Shown piece by piece: positions 1 through 10,465 of a stretch of DNA of 64,000 bases. Positions within the stretch are counted from its first letter, which is position 1. The number at the start of each line of letters is the position of its first letter. The stretch comes from Plantago major (lineage: Eukaryota; Streptophyta; Magnoliopsida; Lamiales; Plantaginaceae). Under the pieces are notes generated by a model, which saw nothing but the letters and a program-made list of their open reading frames with translations, did no database searches and was not told the DNA's origin. Location of the stretch: assembly GCA_026545765.1 (NCBI GenBank), contig CM048843.1, positions 15,653,200 through 15,717,199 on the forward strand, given 5' to 3'. The translations under genes and the position numbers were made by a program.

Positions 1-372
1 GTCGTTTATGTATATTAAAGTGGCCAGTTCAAAGCCAAAACTAGCGGCTTTACTCGGCGCAGTTAGTTCGGAGTTAGTACTACGCTTATTCGGTGTTAGT
101 CAACATCAAGTACGTATTGGTTATCAATTATACTACACATCATAAGCATACATCCGAGTAACTTGAAGATGAAAGACAACAGAGATAATTTAATCATAAG
201 ACGAGACAAGTAAACTTACTTGGACTCGGATGATTAGATAGAAGTGACTTGACTCAAGACAGATCACGCTTGAACCGCGTTGCTTCGCTTGATTGCTGGT
301 AGTTGCTTCGGATGTACTCGGAATGCAAAAATTATCTCTCTAAACGATGAGAAATGAACCGGCCAACCCCTC

Positions 373-380
373 TATTTATA
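373..380 (-). promoter_or_regulatory. antisense TATA-like box inside the left Gypsy element
   Basis: TATAAATA on the minus strand, about 650 bp inside the LTR and pointing away from it. The second element has a box in the equivalent place (9762-9769 on plus, about 550 bp from its LTR), upstream of its antisense ORF, so position and direction are conserved between the two elements. Confidence 0.45.
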
Positions 381-1011
381 GAGGGCCATATTGGGAACTC
401 CAACCGTCGCGATTTTTCGGATTTAATCTCCACCGTCAATCAAAAACCATCCAACGGTATAGTACAATTATACCAAGTGAAATGACGAATGGGTACAACA
501 AATTTACCTCTTGGATAGATGAATACAACAACTCTCCCTCTCTCGGGCATGACAACACGAGAGCTCCGGAGTATCATCTTCTCGGACGCCTAGCGGCTTA
601 CCAGTCCAATATAACTTGTCCACACAAGGAACCTCGTATACTTGAGCGATTATCCTTCGGACCTTCCCACGACCACAGAGGTTGGTTCGGACGGAACACG
701 CACCTATGGTCCGTCACCGTAGCTCATCAAAGGTACACTACCAATGTTCGGAGCCTAAGACTTAGTCTCCATTACAAATACCCTTTTTTCTTTTTTCTTC
801 ACTTCGTTGCCCTTCGGACCTAGTCCCTCGGACACGATTTATGTTTTAGAAAAAAAAAGGGGGAGAGAGACTAAGTCAATGGCCACACGAAGTACGGAGT
901 ACACCTTTTTTCAACGAGATCGAAACGGATTGGACTGAAGAACGGATTCTCTCCCTCAAAACAGCTTCCCAAACCAATAGTTCCACAACTATCTTCTACT
1001 AAGATACTTGG

Positions 1012-1027
1012 AAACTAGGGGGACATA
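1012..1027 (+). other. polypurine tract of the left Gypsy element
   Basis: The G-rich run AAACTAGGGGGACATA abuts the LTR start at 1028. The same tract with small differences abuts the second element's LTR (9211-9226, minus strand). It is the expected site for plus-strand DNA priming in LTR elements. Confidence 0.75.
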
Positions 1028-1976
1028 TGTTGATACGGAAATATGTCCAATCCGTCATAAAGGACCTAGGAACGAATCCTAAGGCGTCCTAAGTCATCCA
1101 AAGGATCCGAGGCACTTTAGTCCGAGCCAATGGTCCGATCCGGGCAGACCATCCATGGTCCGACCCACCCTAAAAGAAAGGGACAAAGGATTTGGACCTG
1201 CAAGGCCCGACTCGGAACCATAGGTCCGACCCACCGTGGTCCGGGCCTCCCTGGGAAAGGAGCATAGTGCTAAGTCAGTACCCTCTCCGACCCAAAGACT
1301 GACACGGATGTCAACTCGGATTCAAGATGACCATCTCATAAAGCTACCAAGCAAGTGGGCACAAAAGAGTGAGATGTCCGAACCAGAGCTCCGAATCGGA
1401 AGAGTTGGACAGTAGGAGAACTTCCTCACCGACAACGTGTCCGTCCGGATCAGGCATCCGGACCGACCTCTCCGAACCTGGGACCTCGGCAGACTCTGTC
1501 ACATCCTCAAGAACTCTCCCAATAATGACCAAACTACCCCTAAAGCCCAAGATGGCATGGGCTAAAGCTTCATTATTGGTCTATGGGCCTCATCTTAGCA
1601 TTGGTGGCTCAATCCTAGCCGTACACATGGCGCAATCCTAGCAAGCCCTTCCATTTTGATGATAGTCTATAAATAAGGCACACATCCCAACAAGTAAGTA
1701 ACTTAACTTCACTTCGAACAAGTCATCTCGCTAGTCACGTCACGACCCCAATCCCAAGTATTATACAGAGTCGATCCTCAGTCACTCTCGAGTAAAGTCT
1801 CATCCCGGTTTGACACTTAGCAAACCGGGCACTAACCCCCCTCAAGTGTGCGTCCCACGGAGTAGTTGGTCGCTGGTTCTTACGCCTCGGTCCTCACCTA
1901 GCAAGGAGCCTCTTACCTTGGCACCCATTGGAAGAGTTAAATAAATCTAAGTAGTTGGGGAGTTAAACCCTCAACA
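1028..1976 (+). repeat. 3' LTR of the left Gypsy element
   Basis: 949 bp from TGTTGATACGG to CCCTCAACA, with TG/CA ends. The first ~29 bases are almost identical to the start of the LTR of the second element read on its own strand, and both end in a similar T-TTGGG...CAACA motif; the middles differ. A TATA-like box lies inside (1668-1676). Confidence 0.85.
1668..1676 (+). promoter_or_regulatory. TATA-like box in the LTR
   Basis: TATAAATAA on the plus strand about 300 bp before the LTR end, in the right orientation to drive transcription of the element. Confidence 0.5.
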
Positions 1977-1981
1977 AGAAG

Positions 1982-3854
1982 CATTGTGGTCCGTGTGCTG
2001 CACCGTTGGGTTCAACCGGACAGGTTTAGGAAAGAAGGACTAGAATTATTCTTGGTCGATAAGGAGGTATTTCTATGAATAAATTTTCCGAAGCGATTAA
2101 TTTTATTTACTCTAATATTATTTGCCATTATTATATTTATATATATATTTGTATTTTAGGGAACAAAAATTCAAGCATCTGTCCACCCAAATGTTTATGG
2201 GAAGTTTCAATCTGAATTTCCACAAAGTCATGTAGTCAAGATCTCTAATTTCACTGTTAATGAGAACTTGCCTACGATGATGAAGGCAAGGATTATGCAT
2301 CAGTATAAGCTGGCTATTGGTCAGACGATAAAAGTTGTTGAGATGCCAAATGATATGGGGATCCCCAAGTTCAACTTTGTTTTCACTCCATTTATTCACT
2401 TTGTTGCCGATGCTGATAACCCTAGCCCTAAAATTAAAATTGAATATATGTTGGGTAAGTAGATTTTTAATAATTGTAGTTATGATTTAATATTTTATTT
2501 TCTATTTATTCGATTGAATGGTACGTGTTCTAGACGTTAATGGGGTGGTGGCTACACCACTAAAGGAGCCCGAATACATACCAGCAACCAAGGCAACTAA
2601 GTTGGACGTCACTATCACTAATCTTGAGTAAGTTGTTTTTAACCTTTTTAAATTGAGTTATAGATTGTCCGCTTCAAGTATGATAATTACATTCCCAAGT
2701 TACTTTTGGTTCTTTATGTTATGCTTAGTGGTCATAAGCTCCAGTGTGTATTGTGGGGGAGCTATGGAGATGATCTTAAAAAGTTTGTTGACAATCGAGT
2801 TGAAGGAGATAAAGGACCTATTTTTTTGATTCTTCAATTTGCGTGTATGTCGTCTTTTGGAGGTAAATTATTCGATTCTTATGTCAACCAAATAACCTTG
2901 ATGCTATCTGTATATACGATATCTTTCAATTTATAAGTGGCCTCACGTTTAGTTTTGTTGCAGAACAACACCGAGTCCAGACGTGTAAACATGCTACAAA
3001 AATGTATATCAACTTGGATTGTACTGAGTTGAAGGAATATGTTGTCAGGTATTTCAAATCAATTTTTACATCAATTTGATTAATCTATTAGCTTGATTTT
3101 AGATGTATTTATTTCGACTGACATTCGTCTTTTCAATTTTGTCAAGGTTTAGCGATGATTCTTTTCTTCGGGCTATAACCAAAACCACTGATAACAAAAT
3201 GGAGTGTGGCGATAACCAATGTGTACCAGGAGTGTGGCGACCCAGCTCAAATACCATCTCAATTTGATGCTTTGCTGGACAGAACCATACTCTTCATGGT
3301 TAATGGAATAGCGAATTCTGATGATGGGGGGCATGCCAAGAACGACAATGTAGTCGTCGTTGATGATGAGAAGACTTTTACTGTGAAAACATTTACTGAT
3401 GATGTAGATGTTATTGCACAGTACAATAGTATGGTAAGTATCGAATTTAAAACATAACTACATCCTATTCTTACTATTTGTACTAATTATACATATACCA
3501 TACTAATTTACTATTTCTTTACTTATTCCAACAAATGTAGGAGGTTGTTTCAAAATTCCATAGCACTGATGATGTTGTAGAGCCAGTGAACATCAAGGAA
3601 TCGGTATTTTTTATTTATAGTTTCTATTTATTATGTGGTGTGTAAACTTATATATAGATCTTCTAGGAAAAAACTTAGTTTGCCATTATATTTTATAGGA
3701 AGCAGAAATTGAAGAACTTGAAGATAGCTCCACAACTGAGAACAATATCAACACTCCACATAAGGATATGCTAGGTGATGGAACCCCAAAACGTTCCATT
3801 GATGTTGAAGATTACCAACTGTCAATCACCAAGAAGATAAAGACTGAAAAGTGA
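1982..3854 (+). pseudogene. Helitron RPA1-like single-strand DNA-binding gene, 5' end lost to LTR insertion
   Basis: Exons 1982-2069, 2161 to about 2455, 2530-2628, 2728 to about 2862 and beyond read as an OB-fold protein of the replication protein A 70-kDa type. Exon 1 gives RSIVVRVLHRW and ends LFLVDKE; the next gives GTKIQASVHPN; later exons give DVTITNLE, then GHKLQCVLWG and KRSIDVEDYQ near the basic tail. Introns have good GT-AG borders (for example 2070-2160). The product would bind single-stranded DNA during Helitron rolling-circle replication; RPA-like genes are known companions of plant Helitron helicases. The left Gypsy element sits inside the first visible exon. Around 3180-3240 the frame changes and the zinc-finger part is shortened, so this is a pseudogene. 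The tail ends at TGA 3852-3854. Confidence 0.8.
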
Positions 3855-4149
3855 AGAGTTCTATATATTCCATTTTTCACACAATTTCGTATTCACTCTT
3901 GACTTTTGTTGGATGATTTTTGTTTCATGACACCTATTTACGCTCATGGACTCATTTAGTATGTTTTGATTCGTATGACTGGTTTTGAACTCATAATTTT
4001 GTTGAGAGGGTTAGACATTACTTTTTAAGTTTCATTAATTTTTAAAATGTTCGTTCTTTCTATATGTTACCGTTTCGTGATAAACAATATGAAGATGCAA
4101 CTATTTTTTACCACGTACATGATTAATTATATGTTGTTTTTCGAGTAGG

Positions 4150-4990
4150 TGTTCTGATGGTCACCAAGCAGATAGTCGACTATTATCTCTTCCTATTGAA
4201 ATTCTTAGAGACATAATCATTCGTGTTGCAAAGGATGACATAGAGTCTACAATCTTAATTAAGTTGAGGTAGTTACTTTTTCTTAAAATACAAATATGAT
4301 ATATTAAATCTTATGCTCCATTAACCCATAGTACATCATTTACCACTCCTTTTTTATAGACTCAATGATTTTTCAATATTTTCATTACCCAGTTGTAAGT
4401 ATCTAAGTGAACTCGCTTCAGAGCCCGTCGTTTACCACTCGATGAAGCTTCCACCATTCTCTGGTATATGCATATCTTCAACAGAAGTTTCTATGCACTC
4501 TAAATGCCTCAAGTACAACAATCCAGAGATTTTATACCGTTATGCGGTGGTAATATTTTCTTGTCGACACTACCTAAATAATTATTATTGGACAAAATAT
4601 TGTTGATATTAAATTAAATACTAATATATAATTATTACAGATAGATTTATTCCTACATGGTAAATACAAATCTGCCCAATTGCTTATTGAAAAGGCAAGA
4701 TCCTATGGACATGAAGAGGCTAATTACCTAGGATGTTTTATTCAACTATTGGACCCTGATGATCAGAGTCAAAGTGATGAAGGAGCTAGAAAAATTCTAT
4801 CATATCGTCAAACAAGCGAGGGAAAGAAATATATAGATGATTGTCGAAAAAGACTAAACTACAAGATTTGTGTTATGAGGCCACCCATAATATGGTTCCT
4901 GGAACAGTCACATTGTAGAACTCACATACCCTATCGAAGTGGAGTCATGAAGTCATGTTCACGTTGCAATGCCAGTGAACTACATACAGT
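4150..4990 (+). pseudogene. F-box-like segment (At1g67623/At2g35280-like) inside the Helitron
   Basis: Three exons join in one open frame: about 4150-4268, 4360-4549 and 4641 to about 4990. Exon 1 contains an F-box start (SLPIEILRDIIIRVA), exon 2 gives LPSCKYLSELASEPVVY, and exon 3 gives KYKSAQLLIEKARSYGHEEA followed by IDDCRKR, a Sel1-like helical layout I recall from the plant F-box families At1g67623 and At2g35280. Such F-box proteins would act as substrate adaptors of SCF ubiquitin ligases. The segment lies between the RPA-like gene and the Rep gene and runs straight into the Rep reading frame near 4990, where the usual N-terminal part of the Helitron protein is missing. No obvious ATG precedes exon 1 in frame. 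It may be a captured host gene fragment that kept its introns. Family assignment is from memory of motifs only. Confidence 0.6.
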
Positions 4991-7900
4991 AAGAGGCCAA
5001 ATCTCACACTTAGAGAGTTCTTAGCATTCAGAATTCAACACAGGGAGGGAGAAGGTCACCAGCTTATACTTGGCAGGAGATTGTTTCAACAGTTTATTGT
5101 TGATTCCTACATGATGATGGAGTCACAAAGACTTCAGTGGATTCGTCACAATCAACCAAAGCTTAGATACAAATCTTATAAGAAGATTGCCAGCAAAGTT
5201 GATAACTTTGAATATGATCCTGCATCATGTGGTAGTCTCTTCATACTGCCATCATCTTATCCAGGGGGTGCTAGATGGTACATGCAGATGTACCAGGATT
5301 CTATGGCTATATGCAAGTGGGCAGGATATCTGTGCCTCTTCATAACATTTACATGCAATCCAAAGTGGCCGGAAGACAGGCCTGATATCATATGTCGAGT
5401 CTTCAAGATGAAACTTGATGAGCTAATCAGTGATATAAAGGATGGACATATGTTTGGAAAACCAAAAGCACGTAAGTTGGTATTTTTTTTCTGTTTCTAC
5501 ATGTTTATATTCTATGAAATGCAAAAATGCTTTATAATATCTATTCTAAATTTTTTTAGTCATATACACCGTTAAGTTTCAAAAGCGAGGACTTTCGCAT
5601 GTTCATATTTTGGTAATCCTGAATAAGGCGGATGAGGAGAAGATTAAAAATAACGTTGATGACTACATATGTGCGGAGTTACCCGGCAAGGATACTAATC
5701 CAGAATTGTACAACGTAGTGTCAACCCATATGATTCACGGACCATGTGGTCCGGCTAGACCTACTTCTCCATGCATGGAGGACAACAGGTGCTCCAAACA
5801 TTTTCCAAAGAGCTACAACGAAAATACCTATGTTGACGATGTTGGATATCACATATATCGAAGAAGGGACACAGGTGTCACCGTCGATAAAAATGGAGTT
5901 CAGCTTGACAACAGGTAGATTTATATTAATTATGCTTAGTTTATTGTTGTAAATCTAGGTTTATATGTTGCCAAACTTAGTATATGAGTCGACGTTTTTA
6001 AACAGGTTTGTTGTCCCCTACATTGCTCAGTTGCTCCTGAAGTACCAATCTCACATTAACATAGAATACTGTAAAGGTGGGGCTTCAATGAAATATTTGT
6101 TCAAGTACATGTTGAAAGGAAGTGACAGAGTGGGTGTTACATTCGTAGATAGAAATAATAATGATGAGATTAAGAGGCATACTGATTGCCGATACATTTC
6201 AGCATGTGAGGCAATATGGAGAATTTTTTAATTCTAGATACATTATAGGATACCTGCCGTTGAGCGTTTGGCATTTCATCTAGAGGATGAGCAGGGGGTA
6301 CCTTTCAGAGATGGAGATTATATGTCGGATCTGCTTGATAAGCCTTCAGTTAAGCAGTCGAAGTTTCTTGAATGGTTTGAGCTGAACAAGGTTGACCCGG
6401 AAGCTAGGAAATTGATGTATCCTGAGTTGCCCCGTGAGTATTGCTGGAAGGATGGCCCGAAGAAGTGGTCCCGTAGGAAAACCAAGGCCCAAGCTGTTGG
6501 AAGGATGTATAATGTGCCAATGGCATTTGAAAACATGTACTATATGCAACTTATGTTGAATCATGTTAGAGGCGCAACATGTTTCCAGGATATCAGAACA
6601 GTGAACGGTGTTGTTTACGAGACCTGCAAGGACTCATGTGCGGCTTTAGGCCTACTAACAGATGACGGGGAGTATGTCGGTGGAATTACTGAGGCAAGTC
6701 ACTGGGGATCAGCACGTTTCCTTCGTCATCTTTTTACGATGCTTCTTCTTTCTCGAAGCATGGCGAGACCAGAGGAGGTATGGAGGAAGAGATGTAACTT
6801 CTTATCTGACGACATTCTATACATCCAGCAAAAAACTTCTCATAATCCAGGTAATTTGTTAGTAAATTGTATATTTTACCGAAATACTAAAATGTTATAC
6901 ATTTACTTATTACTTATTTCGATTCATTCGCAATTAAGGTTTGAGGCTTACAGATGAACAAATCCATAACCTAGCGTTGCTTGAAATTGAGAAGCTATTA
7001 AAAGCAAACTGCAGCAGTCTTGCTTTTTTTGAGTCTATGCCAATCCTAGATGAGTCTATAACTGACAACGCCACGAATAAGTTTATAGTTGATGAGATAT
7101 CATACAATAGAGATGCCATGAGATCGGAATTCGACGGACTGTACCCACGATTAACCGACGAGCAACGTATAATTTACGATAAGATTATGGGTGCAGTTGA
7201 CGGGAGCAGAGGTGGTGTGTTCTTCTTATACGGCTACGGTGGTACAGGCAAGAATTTTATTTGGAGGACGTTGTGTTCCGGCTTGCGTGCTAGAGGAGAT
7301 ATAGTGCTTCCAGTAGCATCGAGTGGTATTGCATCACTCTTGCTACCTAGAGGTAAGACTGCTCATTCTAGGTTTGGTATTCCTATTAAGTGTCATGAGG
7401 AATCAACATGCAACAAGTTGAAGCTGGATTCTGATGTCACCGGCTTACTCAAGCAAACCAAACTTATAATTTGGGATGAGGCACCGATGACCAACAAACA
7501 TTGCTTTGAGGCACTTGACAGGAGTCTAAGAGATGTTATGAAACGTCCAGATGATCCTTTCGGTGGCTTAGTAGTTGTATTCGGTGGAGATTTCAGGCAA
7601 ATTTTGCCAGTTGTTCCTGGTGGTAGCAGGTTTGATATTGTAAATGCCTCTCTATGCTCTTCGATACTGTGGGATTCATGTGAGGTTCTAAAACTCACAA
7701 AAAACATGCGATTGCAGGTAAACTGTAAAAATTCCCGGTTACTATCATATGAATTGTTCTGTTATTATGTTCTTTTTAAGTAACACCTTTTTTTTCTATT
7801 CAGTCCGGATCATCAGCTGCTGAGGTTAGTGAAACTAAAGATTTTGCCGAGTGGATACTACAAGTCGGTGATGGGGTCGCGGGCGAACCCAATGATGGCG

Positions 7901-8338
7901 AGGTAGACATCAAGTTACCTGATGACATACTTATTCGTGAAGTAAGTAATCCTATTTCCACCATTGTAGACTGCACATATCCTTCCCTTTTGGATCACTT
8001 AGCCGATCCAACTATAGATCCCGAATACTTCCATCACCGTGTTGTTCTTGCACCGACTAATGAAATGGTCAATGAGATTAATGACTATGTCATGTCTAAA
8101 ATGCCTGGTGATTCTGTGGAGTACTTGAGTGCTGATAGCATAAGCAAGACCGAGTCAGTAGACAGTGAAATGGCAAAATTATTCTCAGTGGAATTCTTGA
8201 ACACTATTAATTGCTCGGGACTACCTAATCATAGAATAGTGCTTAAGGTTGGATGCATGATCATGCTTTTGAGAAATATTGACCAGGCTTCTAAGTTGTG
8301 CAATGGAACAAGGCTCATAGTAACTAATCTGGAGAAAC

Positions 8339-8343
8339 ATATC
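8339..8343. repeat. target-site duplication, left copy (ATATC)
   Basis: ATATC directly left of the LTR; the identical pentamer follows the other LTR at 22171-22175. Removing one copy and the element restores the Helitron reading frame NLEKHI-IEARM. Confidence 0.95.
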
Positions 8344-9210
8344 TATTGGGGTATAAACCTCCCAACACCAACACTACCACTGCAAGCAACCTAATCCAAG
8401 CTCCGCCTCCAACTTGAAGTCCGATAAGAGGGTTGTCCGAGAAAGAGCACCTGACGGGACTAAGTGGGGGGGGGGGGGGTTAGAATGGGTTACCCGGATT
8501 GCCAAGGTCAATCCGGTAAGAGGCTTCACTCGAAGGAGAGGTGGTAGCTCTCAATGCAATAGTAATGGGAAAGGTATTATGCTCCAGAACACTTAGGGAT
8601 TGTTGCTCGACTTATCACTTACCTTAAGGTCTTGGACCTTGTGCTATATTTATAGTTATCATATACTCATGAGGTAGCTCATAAGATGATGCCAAGTGTA
8701 CGATCCAGATTTGGACACCAATGCTACCTTTGGCCCATGGCCCATTAGTGAACAGTAGTCCAATACCGATAAGTGGGTCTGGGAGGGTAGTTTGGACCTT
8801 TTCCCTCTGAAATCTTATTCACTTTGTTGGGTCCGTGTTGGTCCCTCGGACAGATCTGTCTGCTTGGTTGATCCGCCCCCGGGTGACTCTGGATGTCCGA
8901 GCCAAGAGTCTTACGGAAGTATCTCAGTGGTTCTGTTATATACGTTTGGTCTTAAAGTAATGGTGGTGTCCGAGATTCTCTCGTACGGTCCGTTAGGCAT
9001 CTCTGTACTGACATGGTCAGGTTTGGAAGTCCTTTCCTTAGCCAGCTCGGACTAGCTGTGGGGATGTAGTGACCTCAGCGTACTATTTGATTCACTTTGG
9101 GCGGACCATGTGAGGTCGGACCAGTACTGGATTGGCTAGTTAAGCCGTGATGCGCTTTAGGACACGCTCTATGGCACCCTTAACGGATTGGGCATATTTC
9201 CGTATCAACA
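8344..9210 (-). repeat. 3' LTR (element orientation) of the Tat element
   Basis: 867 bp, the left copy; on plus it runs from TATTGGGGTATAAACC to CGTATCAACA. It matches 21304-22170 along its full length, including a long G homopolymer (14 here, 13 in the other). A minus-strand TATA-like box is at 8647-8654. Confidence 0.95.
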
Positions 9211-9226
9211 TATGTCCCCCCAGTTT
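9211..9226 (-). other. polypurine tract of the Tat element
   Basis: Minus-strand AAACTGGGGGGACATA immediately before the 3' LTR; nearly identical to the tract of the left element (1012-1027). Confidence 0.85.
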
Positions 9227-9761
9227 CCAAGTATCTTAGTAGAAGATAGTTGGTAACTATGAGGATCGATCGGTATACGTGGGCGTGTCCGAATCGTTAA
9301 TTAAGAGAAAAGGAAGAAATCCTTTTGTCGTGATCCGTCGTCCGTGTCCTCGAGGATTGATATATCTCTCTTCCCCTTTTAGTCTACGGTCGAGTTATCA
9401 CATAACTGGACCAGTAGAAAAAAGGTATTGTATCCGAGATATATGTGTCCGAGTGCGGTTAGGATCGGCGTATTGTCTGGAAGTTTGTCCGTTGGGCGAT
9501 TGTTGAATTTGTCCTCTTAAAGCCCAAGGGCTCAATAGGTTGTCCGCTCGCCCACGGAGAAAGATCCGAGTAAAGGGGCGTACCGTTGGATCGTGACGAC
9601 ATCAACGGTTGGGGTTCCCGATCCGATTGATGTGACGTCATCGACATTAAATGCGACGCTCGACAGACCATCCACTCGCTGACGGTACAACCTCGATTGG
9701 AGGATCAACGGTTGGGATTCAAATCCAAGCAACGTGACTCTTGGCTATCCCACATTGCCCT

Positions 9762-9769
9762 TATAAATA
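9762..9769 (+). promoter_or_regulatory. TATA-like box upstream of the antisense ORF
   Basis: TATAAATA in an otherwise GC-balanced stretch, followed by a leader (about 9800-10460) and the antisense ORF from 10466. A counterpart exists in the left element (373-380, minus). Confidence 0.5.
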
Positions 9770-10465
9770 GTCAGCCCATCAGTCATTTTCACACTTTTAG
9801 CAATTTCGAAACTCAGAGCAATCCTTAAGCAATTCAAACAACGCAAGGTCGATCCGAGCAACTGGGACTTGTAAGACTTTTGGAACATCAAGCTGAGATC
9901 TGTAACCTCGGTACATTACCCAAGTTCGATCATCCGCGGAGCTTCCCTGTTTGAAAATTAGCAAGTAAGTACCCTCCTTTGGTCTTGTTTAAGTTGCATG
10001 TATTCGCTATACGCCTATTGCATGTCTAGTGTAGCTTCCCTTGCTGCTTCCGTAATTGTGGCTGTCTTCAGTAATTGGCTCTTGCGATATCTTTGGTTTA
10101 GACGTTAGTTGATGTGTTTCTGCTGCATGCTCATAATATGCCAATTTTCCTCATTGATGCCTTGTACTCTTATTTGATAAGTCCAGTCCGACACAACCTG
10201 TCTTGACAATGCATGTTTACTTGTAAATCAGTATTGGTTGTGGTATTTGCCCATAAGTTGTTTCTTTCGTCATCGTGCCATAAGGGGCAAATTGTGGTGC
10301 GATGTACATTGCTGGCGTCTGCACAGGTCTTGGGTTCCTGTCATACGTGTATAGAGAATCTTAGGGTTTAAACTTTTTCGCGGACCTCTGGACTTAATAA
10401 GACATATAAATGAACTCTCGGACAATAACAATCATCATTTCTGATCCGTTTCCTTCTGCCCTAGG

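Larger units (their letters stand above)
1..1976 (+). mobile_element. Tat-clade-like Ty3/Gypsy LTR retrotransposon, 3' part (runs off left edge)
   Basis: The segment ends in a complete LTR (1028-1976, TG...CA) preceded by a purine-rich tract, and is followed directly by coding sequence of an RPA-like gene, so it is the 3' end of an element inserted in that gene on the plus strand. Its internal part before the LTR matches, in reverse, the equivalent part of the second element (beside the tract at 9211), so the two belong to related families, although their LTRs are alike only at the ends. Gag and pol lie outside the window. The five bases after the LTR (AGAAG) should be one copy of the target duplication; the partner is off-window. 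With a single LTR visible it cannot be dated. Confidence 0.85.

Noticed and set aside
347-823. 158-codon open frame on plus near the left edge
   Set aside because: Lies in the internal part of the left Gypsy element, where the TATA-like box and leader are on the other strand; no recognisable domain.
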